Shown: positions 45,426 through 58,623, counted from the stretch's first letter. The stretch: 64,000 bases of DNA from Pseudisothecium myosuroides (GCA_951799445.1 OX637287.1:31948224-32012223); one strand, 5' to 3'. The notes: a model not told the origin generated them from the letters alone. Made by a program: numbers and translations.

Positions 45426-45819
45426 ATCAATTCCAGAATAATCTTCCAAATAGTATTTTATGACGATTTTTCTCACATCGCCAATTCTGGAGAACTCTCT
45501 CAACATTTAGGGGTTAAGGCCTGCAGAAAAATAATTGCTCAGTATTTTTTTTAAACAAACAGTGTAACTATGATATAAAATTACCGACAACCGCAAACCA
45601 GGGTCTCAGACTCGGTTCAGCTAGCTACCAAACTGATGCTACCCATGGATGATTGGGACAGAGATTCCAGGCGAACAGCAAGTGTTGCATTGTATTACTT
45701 TACAAGGACTAACGACATCCAGTCTGACTCCGTGTGTGATGTTTGGATTCCAGTTGAGGCAAGTTGTTTGCAAGCTCGAGTGTGAAATGTGAAGTCGCTG
45801 CGTTAAATCACTTCAGAGC
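45426..45819 (+). promoter_or_regulatory. Conserved upstream region of kinase gene 2
   Basis: It matches 9287-9638 except for an interruption at about 45500-45570, which holds a lone TTAA-family terminus (CATTTAGGGGTTAA ending 45517) and sequence resembling 8700-8760. The last 240 bases before the ATG are nearly identical to gene 1. Confidence 0.5.
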
Positions 45820-48800
45820 ATGCATCCGAAGACGATGAGTCACTGGTTCGTGCCTCTTCTTCTCGTCCTGTTCACTGTGCAATGGGTTCTAGAAGTATTT
45901 GCAGTGAATGTCCTCGTGGGCAACGACCTTGAGGTGAAGCCCAAACAATACCTCACAAGCGCAAACGGCCAGTACTCCTTAGTGATGCGGCCGGACTGCA
46001 ATCTTGTAGTCTATAATGACTCTCAGCCTTTTCTAGGCACCGATTTCTCAAACCACGCACCGACGCCTGATTGCTCCCTCTGGATGCAACAAGATGGAAA
46101 CTTCGTCATCTACAATTTCACAGACGCCAATCGTACGCTAACGGCCAATAATGCACTATGGGCTCGAAATTGGGGCAATGCGAAATTAGAGGACTACGCA
46201 TTTGTGCTTCTTGGAGACGATGGCAGTTCGGCCATCTACGACTCCAACAGCTCCCGTATTCAGAATAACAACCTCTTTGATGCAATTCAAGATTGGTTCC
46301 CTAATGTTTCGGGGCTTAACTACTCGGACTTTCAAGCAAGTTCGAATACCGACTACACGGCATGGAAACCGCCGAAGAACTCTCTTGCTGATTTTCCATA
46401 CATGCCTTTAGGTTATTTCCTCTCCGCGGGAGAAAAACTGCAAACCACGAATCTCATATTTACTCTGGAGCTTGGAGCGGACTGCAATTTGCAATCCAAA
46501 AGTAGAGTTGACGAGGGTTTGATAAATAATACTCTGTGGGAATCTCGGTCGATGAGGACGGATAATAGTGTCTGTCAGCTGGCTCTCCAGCCGGATGGTT
46601 CCCTTCAAATTCTTGACGTCAATTCGACAGCCATTACGTGGAGCAGCCCCGGATCTGGCGTAAGTGGAGTAAATTGGATCCTGAAGGGGAATCCGAATGA
46701 CGGAGTTTGGAGCATCAGTGACATCACGAACGCTAGGAATGTCCTCTGGAAAACCGTCCCCATCGCCCCATCCTCGCGTTCAGGGAAGTCGTCTATAACA
46801 TTAATCTTGAGTGTCCTAGCTGGTGGCGTTGGTGGAGTTATAGTTCTGGCCTTGACCGTCTTGGGGTTGTATTTCTATACACGAGAAAGTAAGCCTGTCG
46901 ATTTCTTGAATCCAAAATCTTTGCAATTCATTGTCCTTGTTGTCGTCAACTTCTTTACTGATCAAGTACATTTGCAAGAAAAGGGATGCACATCATAATT
47001 GTATCCACGGGTATTCCTGTTTTGTGCATCAGGATTTCTTGATCCATCGGAGAAGGCATTCCAGACGCGACTGAGGGCCAAAGGGGGGACGTCCTACGCA
47101 TTTTCGCAAGCAAAGATTAAACAAGCAACCAAGAACTACAAGAATCTGATTGGGAGCGGGGGATTCGGCGTCGTGTTTAAAGGGAAGTTGTCAGACGGGC
47201 GAGAGGTGGCGGCCAAAGTGTTGTCAGCGAATTCGCGTCAAAGCAAGCAGGAGTTTTTCAATGAGGTAGTTTCGGAGCTCAATATCGGACCCCTGAACAT
47301 TCTTGAATCCAAGAAAATCAACTTGAGCTCAAGTTTGCTTGAAAATCAGGCTCAGTATAGTCTCATGTGTAGCCAGTAAAGTTGTTATTACCGGAAACAC
47401 AAGGGATCATGAGCATTGTGCTTCTGCAGATCGAGCTGCTGTCCATGGTGCATCACAAGTACTTGGTGTCTCTGGTTGGGTTCAGCTGCACTCGCTCGCA
47501 CCAGGTCTTGATCTACGAGTTCATGGGTGGCGGAGACCTTCGCCACCGACTGCAAGGTGAGTGCAAACCTGTCTCATGACGTGCTCTGCATTGAAGCCAA
47601 TTTCAGGTTGCTGCACTGATTCTAAAATCGCAGCCAAACTGACCGACACTCCTCATTTGGTCCGCAGGGAAGAGCAGTGCCGAGAATCCCTTGAGCTGGC
47701 GACAGAGAACCAACATCGTTCTTCAAGTTGCGGAAGGTAATTTACAGTTTGCATCATTCACATTGTGGGTGTCGAGTGTTTTAGGGTTTCAGTGCGTGAC
47801 TGGGGCTGGTGTGCAAGATTCCCTGGGTGATGGTCTCTGGAAACTGCTCTTTTGCAGGGCTGGAGTACCTGCATGATAAATGCTCTCCGCCCATCATCCA
47901 CCGCGATGTGAAGAGCACCAACATTTTGCTCACCGACCAACTGGTGGCAAAAGTGGCCGATTTCGGGCTGTCCAAACTGAGGCAGGAAAATGCCACTCAT
48001 GTCACAACGTTGGTGAAAGGCACTCCAGGATATCTCGACCCAGAGTGAGAGTGGCAGCTTCCCCAGTCTTTTCCTTTTCATCTCTCCGCTAGTTTCTGTG
48101 CAAGCTTTCCTTGATACTCTCCGAGTGGATTAGATTCATTGTTTGCCATCCCTACATCATGGTATTCCACATTCCTTATGCTGATATAGGCAATTCTGGT
48201 GGTTTCACTTGGGTTGCAGATACCATGAGACAGGAAGGCTAACAGAGAAGAGTGATGTGTACGCATTTGGAGTGGTGTTGATGGAGATTCTCACTGGACT
48301 ACCCCACATGTACATTGCTCAGAAGGTTAGTTCTCCGGACTGAACGTTTTTTTGGAAAGAGCTGGTGATTACCCGTGATGCATTTAGGTTGAATAGAGAG
48401 GAATGGAATTAGAGAAATAATCTACATCCCAACTCGAATTTGGACGGTTTGGTGACGTTCTCAGCAGTGTTATTAGCTTCACGCAAAGTTTTGGAGCAGG
48501 AAACATGAATTTTTTTGAATTTCCGAGTACATACTACAGCAAACATGCCGCGTTTTTCAGCCAGCTTGTTAAAAACTGCTGTTCACTTTGGACATTGTTT
48601 AGTAGCGATGTTGAATGGTTGAAAACACTAAAACACTAAAACATTTTTAGTGTTTTCAACCATTTGCAAAACGTTGCTACAAACGTTACTGTAGTTGGTG
48701 AATTTCTGTTAGTGCCTAATAGAAATGCCACAGATTATCAATGCGTGCATATGTTGGCATTGATGGGCAGGTTGGCGAAGCTTGGAAAGACGAACAGGTT

Positions 48801-49106
48801 GATGGTTTAGCAGATCCCAATTTGGGAGATGATTTCGACGGAGACAAGCTTGTGAACTTAGTGGAGTTGGCATTGTGGTGTGCGAGGAGGAGAAGCGCGG
48901 AGAGACCATTGATGCATCAGGTTGTGCGAAGGTTGCATGATTTAGGGCTTGGTGGGACATTGGAGACAGTCCAAGATGGAATTGACTTGGGCGACGAACA
49001 TGACGAATTTGAGCGTGAAACCATCAACGTTGAACTAGCGGCAATGGGTTCGCAAGATTTGGATAGTGAGACCCAACGAATCTTCATCCAGCAATTTGCA
49101 CGCTGA
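45820..49106 (+). CDS. Bulb-type lectin receptor-like kinase, gene 2 (7 exons)
   Basis: Predicted 708-residue receptor kinase, paralogue of gene 1. Exons: 45820-46888, 47033-47265, 47430-47556, 47668-47736, 47858-48044, 48220-48325, 48771-49106. Exons 2-6 have the same lengths as gene 1; exon 1 is five codons longer (region [16 protein letters not shown]). Order: signal peptide (1-28), B-lectin ectodomain with QQDGNFVIY, one membrane helix before residue 356, kinase with [11 protein letters not shown], Lys418, HRD 514-516, DFG 534-536, [10 protein letters not shown]. All catalytic residues are kept. Retention of the sixth intron would stop after SSPD, so its removal is needed. The C-terminus ends RIFIQQFAR and is probably the ancestral form. 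A copia element begins 21 bp after the stop, so transcript termination may occur in its LTR. Confidence 0.88.
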
Positions 49107-49127
49107 GGTTCTAATTCCAGTGTAGAC

Positions 49128-49326
49128 TGTTGCGAAGGAAGCAGAGCATAGACACAGAAAATATATAATGCAATAAGAAGTTCTCAAAGTAATCAACATT
49201 AGGGTTACATGATCATACATATATAGGAGGTATCACTAGTAGTGTCACTAGTAGTGAGATCTACTTTTACCTTATCCTAAGTCTCACTTATCCTAAGTTA
49301 ACTAGGATCGTTATCTTATCTCAACA
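49128..49326 (-). repeat. Copia 3' LTR (199 bp)
   Basis: It matches 59216-59414 except at three positions. It lies in the 3' untranslated region of kinase gene 2. Confidence 0.95.
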
Positions 49327-49341
49327 CTCCTCCTCGATCCC
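49327..49341 (-). other. Copia polypurine tract
   Basis: The minus strand reads GGGATCGAGGAGGAG directly before the 3' LTR, as required for plus-strand priming. Confidence 0.75.
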
Positions 49342-49417
49342 GGGTTACCTCATTAAAAAACTTAACTGTGACAAAAACCTTTATAAGGAAAATTCACAGA
49401 AAGAAAAAGAGCGTAAC

Positions 49418-50990
49418 CTAATGTGTAACTAGATCTTGAAGAGATCTCATGCCAGCTTCTTGAACCAATCGTTTGTGAGTGTAAGCAGGGAGTGCCTTTG
49501 TAAGTATGTCAGCAATGTTGTTGGAGGATTGAACTTTCTTTACTTCAATTTCTCCTGATTCAATAAGGTCTTGGGTAAATCCAAAGATTTGTGGACTGAT
49601 GTGCTTCGTTCGATCAGCCTTGATGAATCCACCTGTAACTTGCACCACGCATGCTGCATTATCTTCAAAAATCGTTGTCGGTTGTGTGCTGTGGCTAAGT
49701 TCACATTGATCTGAAATGATCTTGTCAATTGTCCGTAACCAAACTGCTTCTCTTGTCGCTTCATGGAATGCAATTAACTCCGCATGGTTGGTTGATGTTG
49801 CAGTCACTGTCTGCTTCACAGACTTCCATGATATGGGTGCGTTGTTACGTAGGAAGATATAACCTATCTGGGACTTGCCCGTGTTTTCATCCGATTTGAA
49901 ACCAACATCTGCATATCCAACTAAACTTGATGGTCCAGTCTTTGTATAATGAAGTCCTAAGTCTTTTGTTCCGCGAAGATACCTAAACAGATGCTTGACT
50001 CCATTCCAATGTCGCATCGTGGGCTTCTGACTATGCCGAACTAACACACTTGTTGCAAATGATATATCTGGCCGAGTATATGTAGATAAATATAACAAAG
50101 CTCCGACTACTGTGAGGTACCGTTTGCTATCATATTCCTCCTCCTCCTCCTCGCAAGGTCGGTATGGGTCCTCATTTGTCTTGCTTTGACCGATCATGGG
50201 AGCAGATAAAGGATTTGCTTGGTCCATCTTGAAATTCTTGAGCAACCGTTGAGTATACGCAGTTTGATGAAGAAATATACTTCCATTGGGCAGATGTGTA
50301 ATCTCTAAACCAAGACAAAAAGAAGTGCGGCCAAGTAGTTTCATTTCAAATTGGGTTGTTAGTAATGTTACCGTTTGGCGGCAAGTTGAGGGCGTACCTA
50401 TAAGGTTGAGATCATCAACATAAATGGCAATGATCACAAACCCGTGAGCATCCTTCAAAGTGAATATACACGGAAGGGTAGGGTCGTGCCGGAACTTGTG
50501 GTATAGCAAAAAATCTCTCAAATGTTTATACCACATGCGACCTGCTTGTTTTAATCCATAAAAAGCTCGTTGTAGCTTGAGGCCAGAATACTTGCCCGGA
50601 GAATCAACCGAAGGGGGCGTAGGCAAGAAATCAGGAGGAGACCTTATATAAATTGTGGCATCTAAATTTCCATAAAGGTAGGCTGTCACAACATCTAGAA
50701 GCGTGGTTTCCAAAGAATGTTGTACAGCTAGGCCAAGTAGATATCTAAAAGTAGTGGCATCCATAACAGGGGAATAAGTAAAGGTAAAATCAATGCCAGG
50801 ACGTTGATTGAATCCTTGAGCCACTATTCGCACCTTAAATCGGACTATTTGTCCTTGGGTATTACGTTTCCGAGTAAAAATCAACTTGTATCCTATGGGT
50901 TTAGTAGGAAGGTTGGTCAACAAAGGACCAAAGACTTCATGTTTTCTAAGAGAAGAATATTCGGCAGCAAGTGCAACTTTGCCATTTTGG
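49418..50990 (-). pseudogene. Copia reverse transcriptase and RNase H
   Basis: The frame shows KPIGYKLIFTRKR, VAQGFNQRPGIDF, the catalytic IAIYVDDLNLIG, GLEITHLPNGSIFLHQ and an RNase H end with STNHAELIAFHEA, EDNAACV and KADRTKHIS. It would be the 3' third of a gag-pol polyprotein, making cDNA from element RNA. The frame is one base off from the integrase frame; the break lies near 50985-50995 in an A-run next to GGCAAAGTTGC, consistent with loss of one base. It is otherwise open to its stop at 49418. Confidence 0.9.
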
Positions 50991-52116
50991 CCAGTCAGGG
51001 CTAGATTTTGCTTCATCTAACGAGAGTGGGTCAGGATCATCACTAAGTATCCGAGTAATGAAGGCGGTCACGGATGAACCATCTTCAGGGAAAGAAGAAA
51101 ATTGTGAATTATCATCAGGTGAGAAAAGTGCATCACTATGTAAGGTGACATGATGAGGGCGAGGTTTCTTAGATATAGAAGCAGTAGGGTCAATCGTACG
51201 CTTAGAAGGAATGACACTAATGGGGATAAGTCCTGTACCAGGGAGAGGATTTCTAGTAATTCGGGGACCATCACTAAAGCCATCTGGTAGCTTGTCTGCA
51301 AGGGACTGTAAATGAATAAGTTTCTTGACCTCAGACTCAGCTAAGGCTGTGCGGGGGTCAGGGTTTTGAATGATGGTTTCGGGTGCCCAAAAATCTAAAG
51401 CAGGGGACTTGACATTGGGTAGAGAAGGAAAACTATACTCTTCAAAATGACAATTGGAAAATCTAGCACGTAGTAAAGTGCCTAATGAAGGTGAAACATA
51501 CCGAATGATGCTAGGGGAATCAAAACCAACATAGATCCGTTCCTGATGGTGACTACCTATCGTTTTCCTATGAGGTTCAGAAACTGGAATCCATACTCTA
51601 CAGCCAAATACACGAAAATGGAAAACATTGGGGACGCATCTGGATATTAACTCGAAAGAAGACTGAGTATTGAGCAAGGTAGGACGAAACCTGAGTAGTG
51701 TAGCTGCATGTAGAACTGCATGTCCCCACATTGTAGGAGGCAACTTGGCATGGATCAATAAAGGCCGAGTGATGAGTTGAATCTTCTTGATATATGCCTC
51801 CCCCAATCCATTTTGTGAATGTTCATATGGTACAGAGTATGTAAGTGAAATCCCATTAGCAGTACAATAATCCTCAAAGGCATGAGAGCAGAATTCTTGG
51901 GCATTGTCCATCCTCAAACTCTTCACAGGATGGTCCGGATGATGAGTCCGAAACTTAATAATCATAGCCAAAAGCTTTGAAAACACCATGTTTTGGGTGC
52001 TAAGCAGGGACACCTCCGAGTGTTTGCCTGAAGCATCAACAAGCACAAAAAAATATCGAAATGGTCCAGAAGATGGAGTAATTGGTCCGCATACATCACC
52101 TTGTAGACGCTGTAAC
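50990..52116 (-). pseudogene. Copia integrase core and linker
   Basis: The minus strand starts next to the MITE with LQGDVCGPITPSSGPF, then has the catalytic Asp in VDASGK, the second Asp in LRMDNAQEF and the Glu in GLGEAYIKK, in the D,D-35-E order. The C-terminal linker follows (SPDWPKWQ) before the frameshift near 50990. Its role is insertion of the cDNA into the genome. Confidence 0.88.
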
Positions 52117-52319
52117 CACTACAAGAGAAAGGGGTGTTTTAAGTATAGTCCTAGTAGTATAATATTTTAAGTAATGACTTTTCAATAAGGTTTTTAGTAA
52201 AATTTTAGTAAAAAGACTATCTTTTTAGTAAATTTTTACTAAAAACCTTATTTAAAAGTCATTACTTAAGAGACTATACTACTAGGACTATGCTTAAAAC
52301 ACTCCTTTCTCTTGTAGTG
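52117..52319. mobile_element. CACTA-type MITE, 203 bp, nested in copia pol
   Basis: It begins CACTACAAGAGAAAGGGGTG and ends CTTTCTCTTGTAGTG; arms of about 95 bp fold back on each other. It shares termini with 3348-4142. The flanks repeat TAAC (52113-52116, 52320-52323). The copia frame reads through if the MITE and one TAAC are left out, which supports a 4-bp duplication. Confidence 0.88.
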
Positions 52320-53582
52320 TAACGTAGGAGGGAGTTCCGTTGGTAGCTTCCAATGTGAAGGGCGCTTAATAAACTTTCCTTGTGAACATGCCGCGCAGCT
52401 TCTAACCTTGTCAGCATCACTAGTGCACAAATTGTGTCCTTCCAACAAAGGTAACATCCTCCTCAACATAGTGGTGCTTGGATGGCCCAACCGACTATGC
52501 CACAATCTAGTCTTAGCTGTAGAGGGGGATATCAAAGCAGAGTTGCTCTCACATACTAGTCCATCGACTCCTGCTTTCGCAGTGGCAAGGGACTGTCGGC
52601 CTTGCCTGAGTTCCCGGTACTCTTCATCATCTCCTACCAAAGTAGAGAAGTGGAAAGCTGACTCCTTAGGAGGGCTTATCAATAACTCATATAGGCCAGT
52701 AACTCCTGCGTTAGCGGTGGCAAGGAGTTGCTGACCTTGCCTGAGTTCCAATACTTCTTTATGGTCATCCAATACAGTGGAGACATCCATCCTATTAGCT
52801 CGTAAATCACGGTAGCTGATCAGGCTCTGGGGGGCATCAGGGGCATACATTGCTTTTTCACACAGGAGGGGGGTCCCCCCAGGCAATACTATAGTTGTCT
52901 GGCCCTCTCGGAACCAAAAGTTCCGACTTCCAGCAATTGTGACGATATCACAAGTCTGCCAGGTTCTATCACGGCTAGCAAACGTGAAATATTTCGGATC
53001 TCTAAGAATTGTATGCGTCGTGGCACTATCTATAAGAGCTACATCTGTAGGAGCTGACTCTTTGGAGATATGCACCATGTAATTTTCGATATTTACATTG
53101 GAAGAGGAAGGAGCGTCGAGCGAATGAGCCTCCCTCTTTTCATTTCTAAATTTCTCTAACTCTTTGTACATACTAACGTAGTACGCAGGAGTGTGGCAGT
53201 ATCGAGCGATATGCCCTTTACGGCCACACTTGTGACAAGTACGATCGTCACGTGAAAATGATGACTTCCTATCAAAGGTTCTATCAGAAGATCTATCGTT
53301 CAATTGAGAAGAGCAATAATCACGATTAGAAAAACGATCTGAGTATCGAGAGACTCTATTAGAGGAGGGTTTATAAGAGTTTGACTTATCTCTAGGGTGT
53401 TGCTGATTTGGCAACCGTTGTTGTTTCCTTGTTCCTCGTGGCTGCTGTCTCGAGATCTCAGAAGTGTCAGCCTCTCGAGCGGGTTTTGCTTCTGCGTTTT
53501 TAAGTAGAAGCTGGTGCTGTTTTTCAACAAGCAAGAGATAAGACATTAGTTCGGAATGTGTCGTAAACTTCATATTCCTATA
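52320..53582 (-). pseudogene. Copia gag C-terminal part, protease and pre-integrase domain
   Basis: In order: gag C-terminal region (TTHSELMSYLLLVEKQH), zinc knuckle CHKCGRKGHIARYC (CX2CX4HX4C), aspartic protease site LIDSATTHT, and pre-integrase LWHSRLGHPS with the CAAC pair. The left side is cut by the MITE and the right side by the solo LTR. An imperfect internal duplication occurs (ELRQGQQLLATANAGVTGL and ELRQGRQSLATAKAGVDGL). Confidence 0.88.
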
Positions 53583-56500
53583 TGTGGACGCTAGATTACC
53601 CACCCTTGGTAATAAAGCGAACACCGACCAGGTTCTATGCCTTTATCCACAATTTTTAATATATGGGGGTGATGTGAGCGCGGTCCACTGTGCCTTCCAA
53701 GCAATGGATCTTTTTTTGCTAACGTTTCCTAAATGTCATGGATGGCAGCGAATAATTAGAATGCATGTAATAACTCACAAGGTAACTGCAAGCTCAGGGG
53801 TAATGGTAAACTTCTAACTCCCTAACTATCTATCCTATGTCGAGGGTCGACTGGGTAGTTGGCGTCATTTCTAACGTCCCTAACTACGTAAAAAGGGGAA
53901 CCCCTATGTTCCTTCCATGAACCCCTAAGACTATCTTGGGTTTCTAAGACTCCACCTAGAAATTCTACTTTTAAAAGCTACCCCTAAGTTCCAACTTCTT
54001 AATGTAACTCCAGATTTTACTTCTTCAGCTTGGTTCTAGGTATTAACTACCGACTTCTATTCTATGTTTTGACTTTTGACTCTAGGTTTTTACTTCTAAA
54101 TCAATTTCAAATCCTAACTCCCAAGTTTTAACCTTCTAGGGTAATTCTAAGTTTCACTTTTAATTCTATATTCTTATTTCTAAACTACTCTAAGATTTAC
54201 CCTTTTAAAGTTAACTCTAACTTTTCACTTTTTACTATAGATTTTTACTCCTAATTTGACTCTAGGTTTTTGACTTTTAACTCTAAATTTTTATTTCTAA
54301 ATTTAATCCCAAATTTTAACCTCTAGGTTTGACCCTACGTTTTCACTTTGACTCTAGATTTTTCTACTTCCAACTAACTCTAAGATTTACCTTCTAAATC
54401 TAACTATAACTTTCCACTTTTCACTTTAGCTTTTTACTCTAACTTTTTACTTCCCAATTGACTCTAAAGTTTAACCTTTAAATTTAATCTTAACTTTTGA
54501 CTCTAGGCTTTTGACTTTCTACTTCCCAATTTAATCCTATCAATTTAATCCTAGATTAACTCTAAACGTTACTTCAAGTTTTACTTCTAAATTTTACTCT
54601 AGCTTTTGACCTCTAACATTCACTCTAATTTCGAATTTCTAACTTCAAGATCTAACTTCTATTTCTACTCGTGATTTCTACCTCTAATTTTAGTCTAAAG
54701 TTTTTTACTTTTAATTCCTACTTCTTACTCAGATTTTTTACTCCTAATTAACCCTAACTTCCTTTTCTAAACTACCCTACAGTTTCACTGGGAATTTTAA
54801 CCCCCTAAGTTAAACTTCCAAATTAATTCTACTTTTTAACTTCCCAAAGTTAACTCTAGATTTTGACCTTAGAATTTTAACTTTAAGAAATAAAAATGTA
54901 ATTTGATTCTAATTCTAACCGCTAATTAATCCCTAATTTTAATCCTAAATTCTCGTTCTAATTTAAACCCCTAAGTTCCGTCCATGATTCTTTGTGGATG
55001 AATTTTATTCAAAATTCCTCCGTCCTACCCCCTACCGCTTAACTTAGCCTAACGCGGTCGATTTAAAGCCAAATCCTAAGTGTAATATGTTTTTAGAAAC
55101 CTCTATTCCTAATCTATAACTTTTTGAATCTAAACTTCTAATTTGCACTAATCTCGGATGCTAATCACACTCTGAGGGTTGATTAGGAAAATAAATGCTA
55201 ATTAGGGAGAAACATCAAAGATTAAATCAAAAACTCACCTATTCACTACCGGTTTCGGAAATAACCTCGTCCACGTCCACGTGTAAGTCCTCATGCTCCA
55301 TGGTAGTCTTTGATTTTTGTTTTGAATTTTCTCCAAGCTCACCGCTTATTTAGAAAATATTACAATTTTTGATGATCTAAACTCCCTCTTTCCCTTCCTC
55401 CTTTCTTTTCTTTCTTCCTCCTTCTTCTACACTAGCACTATTCCACCTAAGCTTTTATGAGTCTTACACTATGGTCTCAAACTTCAAGGAGGTTTTAAGA
55501 TGCCAACTATCCTCTTACACAATTTTGCCTTTGTGTCATCCTAATCCTCCTCTCAACGGTCACCACAAATTTCCAAGATTTCTTCCTAAAGCCTACCTAT
55601 CCTAAATCTAGGTCACTATTTATCGTCTCTCACCTTCCTTCGCCTACTTCTTCTCCTCCTCTCCTAATCTCCTTCCATTGTGTGTAGGTGTGAATGGTGA
55701 GAGGAAACAATTTTGTGTGCAGGTACGGTGGTGCTCCGCTCTTTTCTCCCTTCTCCCTTTTTGGTTTAGACCCTAATCCTACTCCTCCCCTAGCTAGTAA
55801 TAGGTTAGTCCAACATCTTTGTTGTGTTTTAGTTTTGATTTTTGTTTTAGTTTGAGAGAACCCAAAAACCAAAAACCAAAAAGACCAAAAATTGAGTTAA
55901 AAAAAAAAGGGGAAACCGATCTGGACCGGGTGCTGGACCACCGAGCCTGCCTGCCTGCCTCCCGGCTAGCTGGCTGGGGGCTGGTTAACAAAAAATTAAT
56001 TTAATTAATTAATTTTTTTATTAATATTTTTTTTTTCTCCGCTGGCTCTGATGTCGCTGCTGTATGCTGGTCTTGATGTGGTCGGCTGTATGCTGGTCCT
56101 AATGTTGCTGGGCTGTATGCTGATCCTGATGTTGGCTGGGCTGTATGCTGGTTCTAAAAAAACTGGATTTCCGGCTAAGGCTAAAAAAGATTGGATTTTT
56201 GGCTAAGGCTATTTTAAGACTGGGTTTTGGCTAAGGCTATTTTAAGACTGGATTTTTGCTAAGGCTATTTTAAGACTGGGTTTTTGCTAAGGCTATTTTA
56301 AGACTGGATTTTTGCTAAGGCTGTTTTAAGACTGGATTTTTGCTAAGGCTAGGGGGGAATAAAACCTCGGGGGTACTAAACTTACTAAGACCTTGGAAAC
56401 AACTAAACTAAATAAAGCTTTGGAAGACACTACACTAGACAAATGCAAAGGAACCTACATATCTTGGAAGCTAAACTCTGGAGGTTTCCACAAAGGTCTT

Positions 56501-58623
56501 GGAAACTAGACTTTGGAACTAAACACGGGGTAGGTGCAAAGCTTCGCTGTTAAATTGGTTTTAACACCAACTTAGGACTTCTTGACACCCCGGGGGTTCA
56601 AAGCTCCGTTGTCTACACTTTTAACACATGCTTTAGGACTTCTACTTTGTCACTAGTTCAAAGCTTCGCCGTTCCTAAGGGGGGTCCACACAATGAGAGA
56701 GACTTTAGAAGAGGGAAAAAAGCTAAACTTTGAAAGAAAACCACACATGAGTTCAAAGCTTCGCCGTCCCGGAGGGGGGTCCACTCAACAAGGAAAAGAT
56801 TAGAAGAAGGTTTGGAATGAACTTAGAAAAAAAACATGTACAAGGAGGTTCAAAGCTTCGCCGTCCCAGAGGGGGGTCCACTCAACAAGGAGAAAGTTAG
56901 AAGAGGGTGTAAGAAAAAAACACAAAGAGGAAAACACACAAGTTAGACCACGTGGCAACACAAAGCTCACACGCTAAAGGCCCCCCAAAGCGGCATCGCC
57001 AAGGTACGGTGGGGGGTGATTTTAGGATTAGTGCAAGATACAAAAAAGACTCTTAACTTCACAAGTTAGATCACAACACGTACAAGAGGGAGAGAGAGGC
57101 TCTCCACTTACAACAAGGTACCAAAAATTTCACAAAAGAGTACACAAAGCGAGGTAGAAGGACCCCCAAGGACCTTCAAAGCTTGAAAATAAGCAACAAT
57201 GGAGCCAAAAGTGCTCCGAAAACACCGTAGAGGTTTTTGGCTTCAAACGCCAAAATATCCAAAATAACTTGGACCCACGGACCCAAAACAAGAATTGGGG
57301 GTGTTCTAGAGAGAGAAATGGGGCCCTTATATAGGTTTCCAAGGGCTCACCCCTCCCTCTAGAGTTCTAAGGTAACCTTATCAACGGGGATTTTCATCCT
57401 CATCCTCAAAGATTTTCATCCTACATCCTAAATTTCTACTTCTACCATCTATGCTGGACCAACATCCTAACTTTTGGAGATTAGCTCCAATTGCCGAACG
57501 GATTGCGCCGTTGGATCCAGATCGCCGTGTTTAGTCCTAGATCCCTTTACCCCCCGTACCGAGGCCAAAAACCCATCGTAGGCTAATTTAGTTTAAAAAC
57601 CAAATCATGGTAAAATCCTAGATCTTGGGGGTCTTCTATTTTGAGAAATGTGACTAGCCTAGGGTCTCCGGTAGGTGCGAGAGAGTCGGGAAGGACTTTT
57701 GGTTGACTTCGTTTCGCCATCGTATGGTCCCGGAATGCCGGTCAACGTGGCGGGGACCCCGCCACGTGGTTAATTCCCGAGGAATCTCGCCGGTTCGAGT
57801 ACTTGCCGCTATCGGAATGTCGTGAAACTTCACGGAGCGCATTATTAACATAAAACAAGCTAGTCTAATTTTTAGTGAGATTTTATTGTAACCTGGGTAA
57901 TTTCCATAAAATTCCCGTTGGAGGTTAGGAGGGTTGACCACCCAGAAAAAGGTTCTTCTGCAAGTCGGAAGATGCCGGGATTTTTCACGTGACCTCTCAA
58001 GGAGTCGCATGAAAGACGTGCGGGTGTGTTTCCGTACCTGGCATGATTGGTCAATGGAGATTTAAACTGGACATCTCCGAGAATTAGCGATGGTGCGGGA
58101 ATCTTCTGCAAGTGGAGGAATCTTGGTGAACCGATTTCGCCGTTGGACTCCTGGCATGGGATTCACCCTAGAGCACCATCCTTGGGCTGTAGATTCCTCC
58201 ACGGGCCCGGTCTTGCGTGAGTGGCTCCTGCATGCTAACAATCGGGATTTCGGGAATTCGTCGATCTAATGGGGAATTCTAAATCTAACTCTAGGACCCG
58301 ACCTAGTGGCCTCGCTGTGGATCCCTCGGACCGACCTAGCCATGAATCGCCACATTCATGGTGGGATTTAGCCCTTTTGGGGCTGTGTGACTCGAATCCT
58401 CTAAATTTAACCTTTTCGTTATTTCTATACTATTTTTAGGCAAGGTTTGGGGGATTCTAAGTAAAAAACACAAATCTAGACCAAATACTATAATGGGTAT
58501 GACACAACCCTATTTTGGTTCTATACTCTTTTTATGGATTTTTCTATACTTTTATCAACTTTAAATTGCAAATTTCCAAAAAAATAATTCTACGAGTCTC
58601 AAGTGACAAATTGAGAGCTCACA
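53583..58623 (-). mobile_element. Solo long LTR (5,041 bp) nested in copia gag
   Basis: It is a complete reverse-orientation copy of the LTR at 28080-33050, with ends TGTGGACGCTAG and GAGCTCACA and a CTATA duplication (53578-53582, 58624-58628). The gag frame is continuous across the insertion if the LTR and one CTATA are left out. A solo LTR arises by recombination between the two LTRs of a full element, so a whole element once sat here. It differs from the other copy mainly in its tandem-repeat regions. Confidence 0.92.
56041..56350 (-). repeat. Two tandem arrays expanded in the solo LTR
   Basis: A unit of about 28-30 bp containing GGCTGTATGCTGGTCCTGAT recurs about four times (56075-56155). 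A 29-bp unit of AAGGCTATTTTAAGACTGG plus ATTTTTGCT recurs about six times (56177-56350). The other LTR has only short equivalents (30600-30770). Confidence 0.75.

Noticed and set aside
28080..58623. The two long LTRs as the pair of one element
   Set aside because: They are in opposite orientation, and the second has its own CTATA duplication inside the copia gag, so it is an independent insertion.
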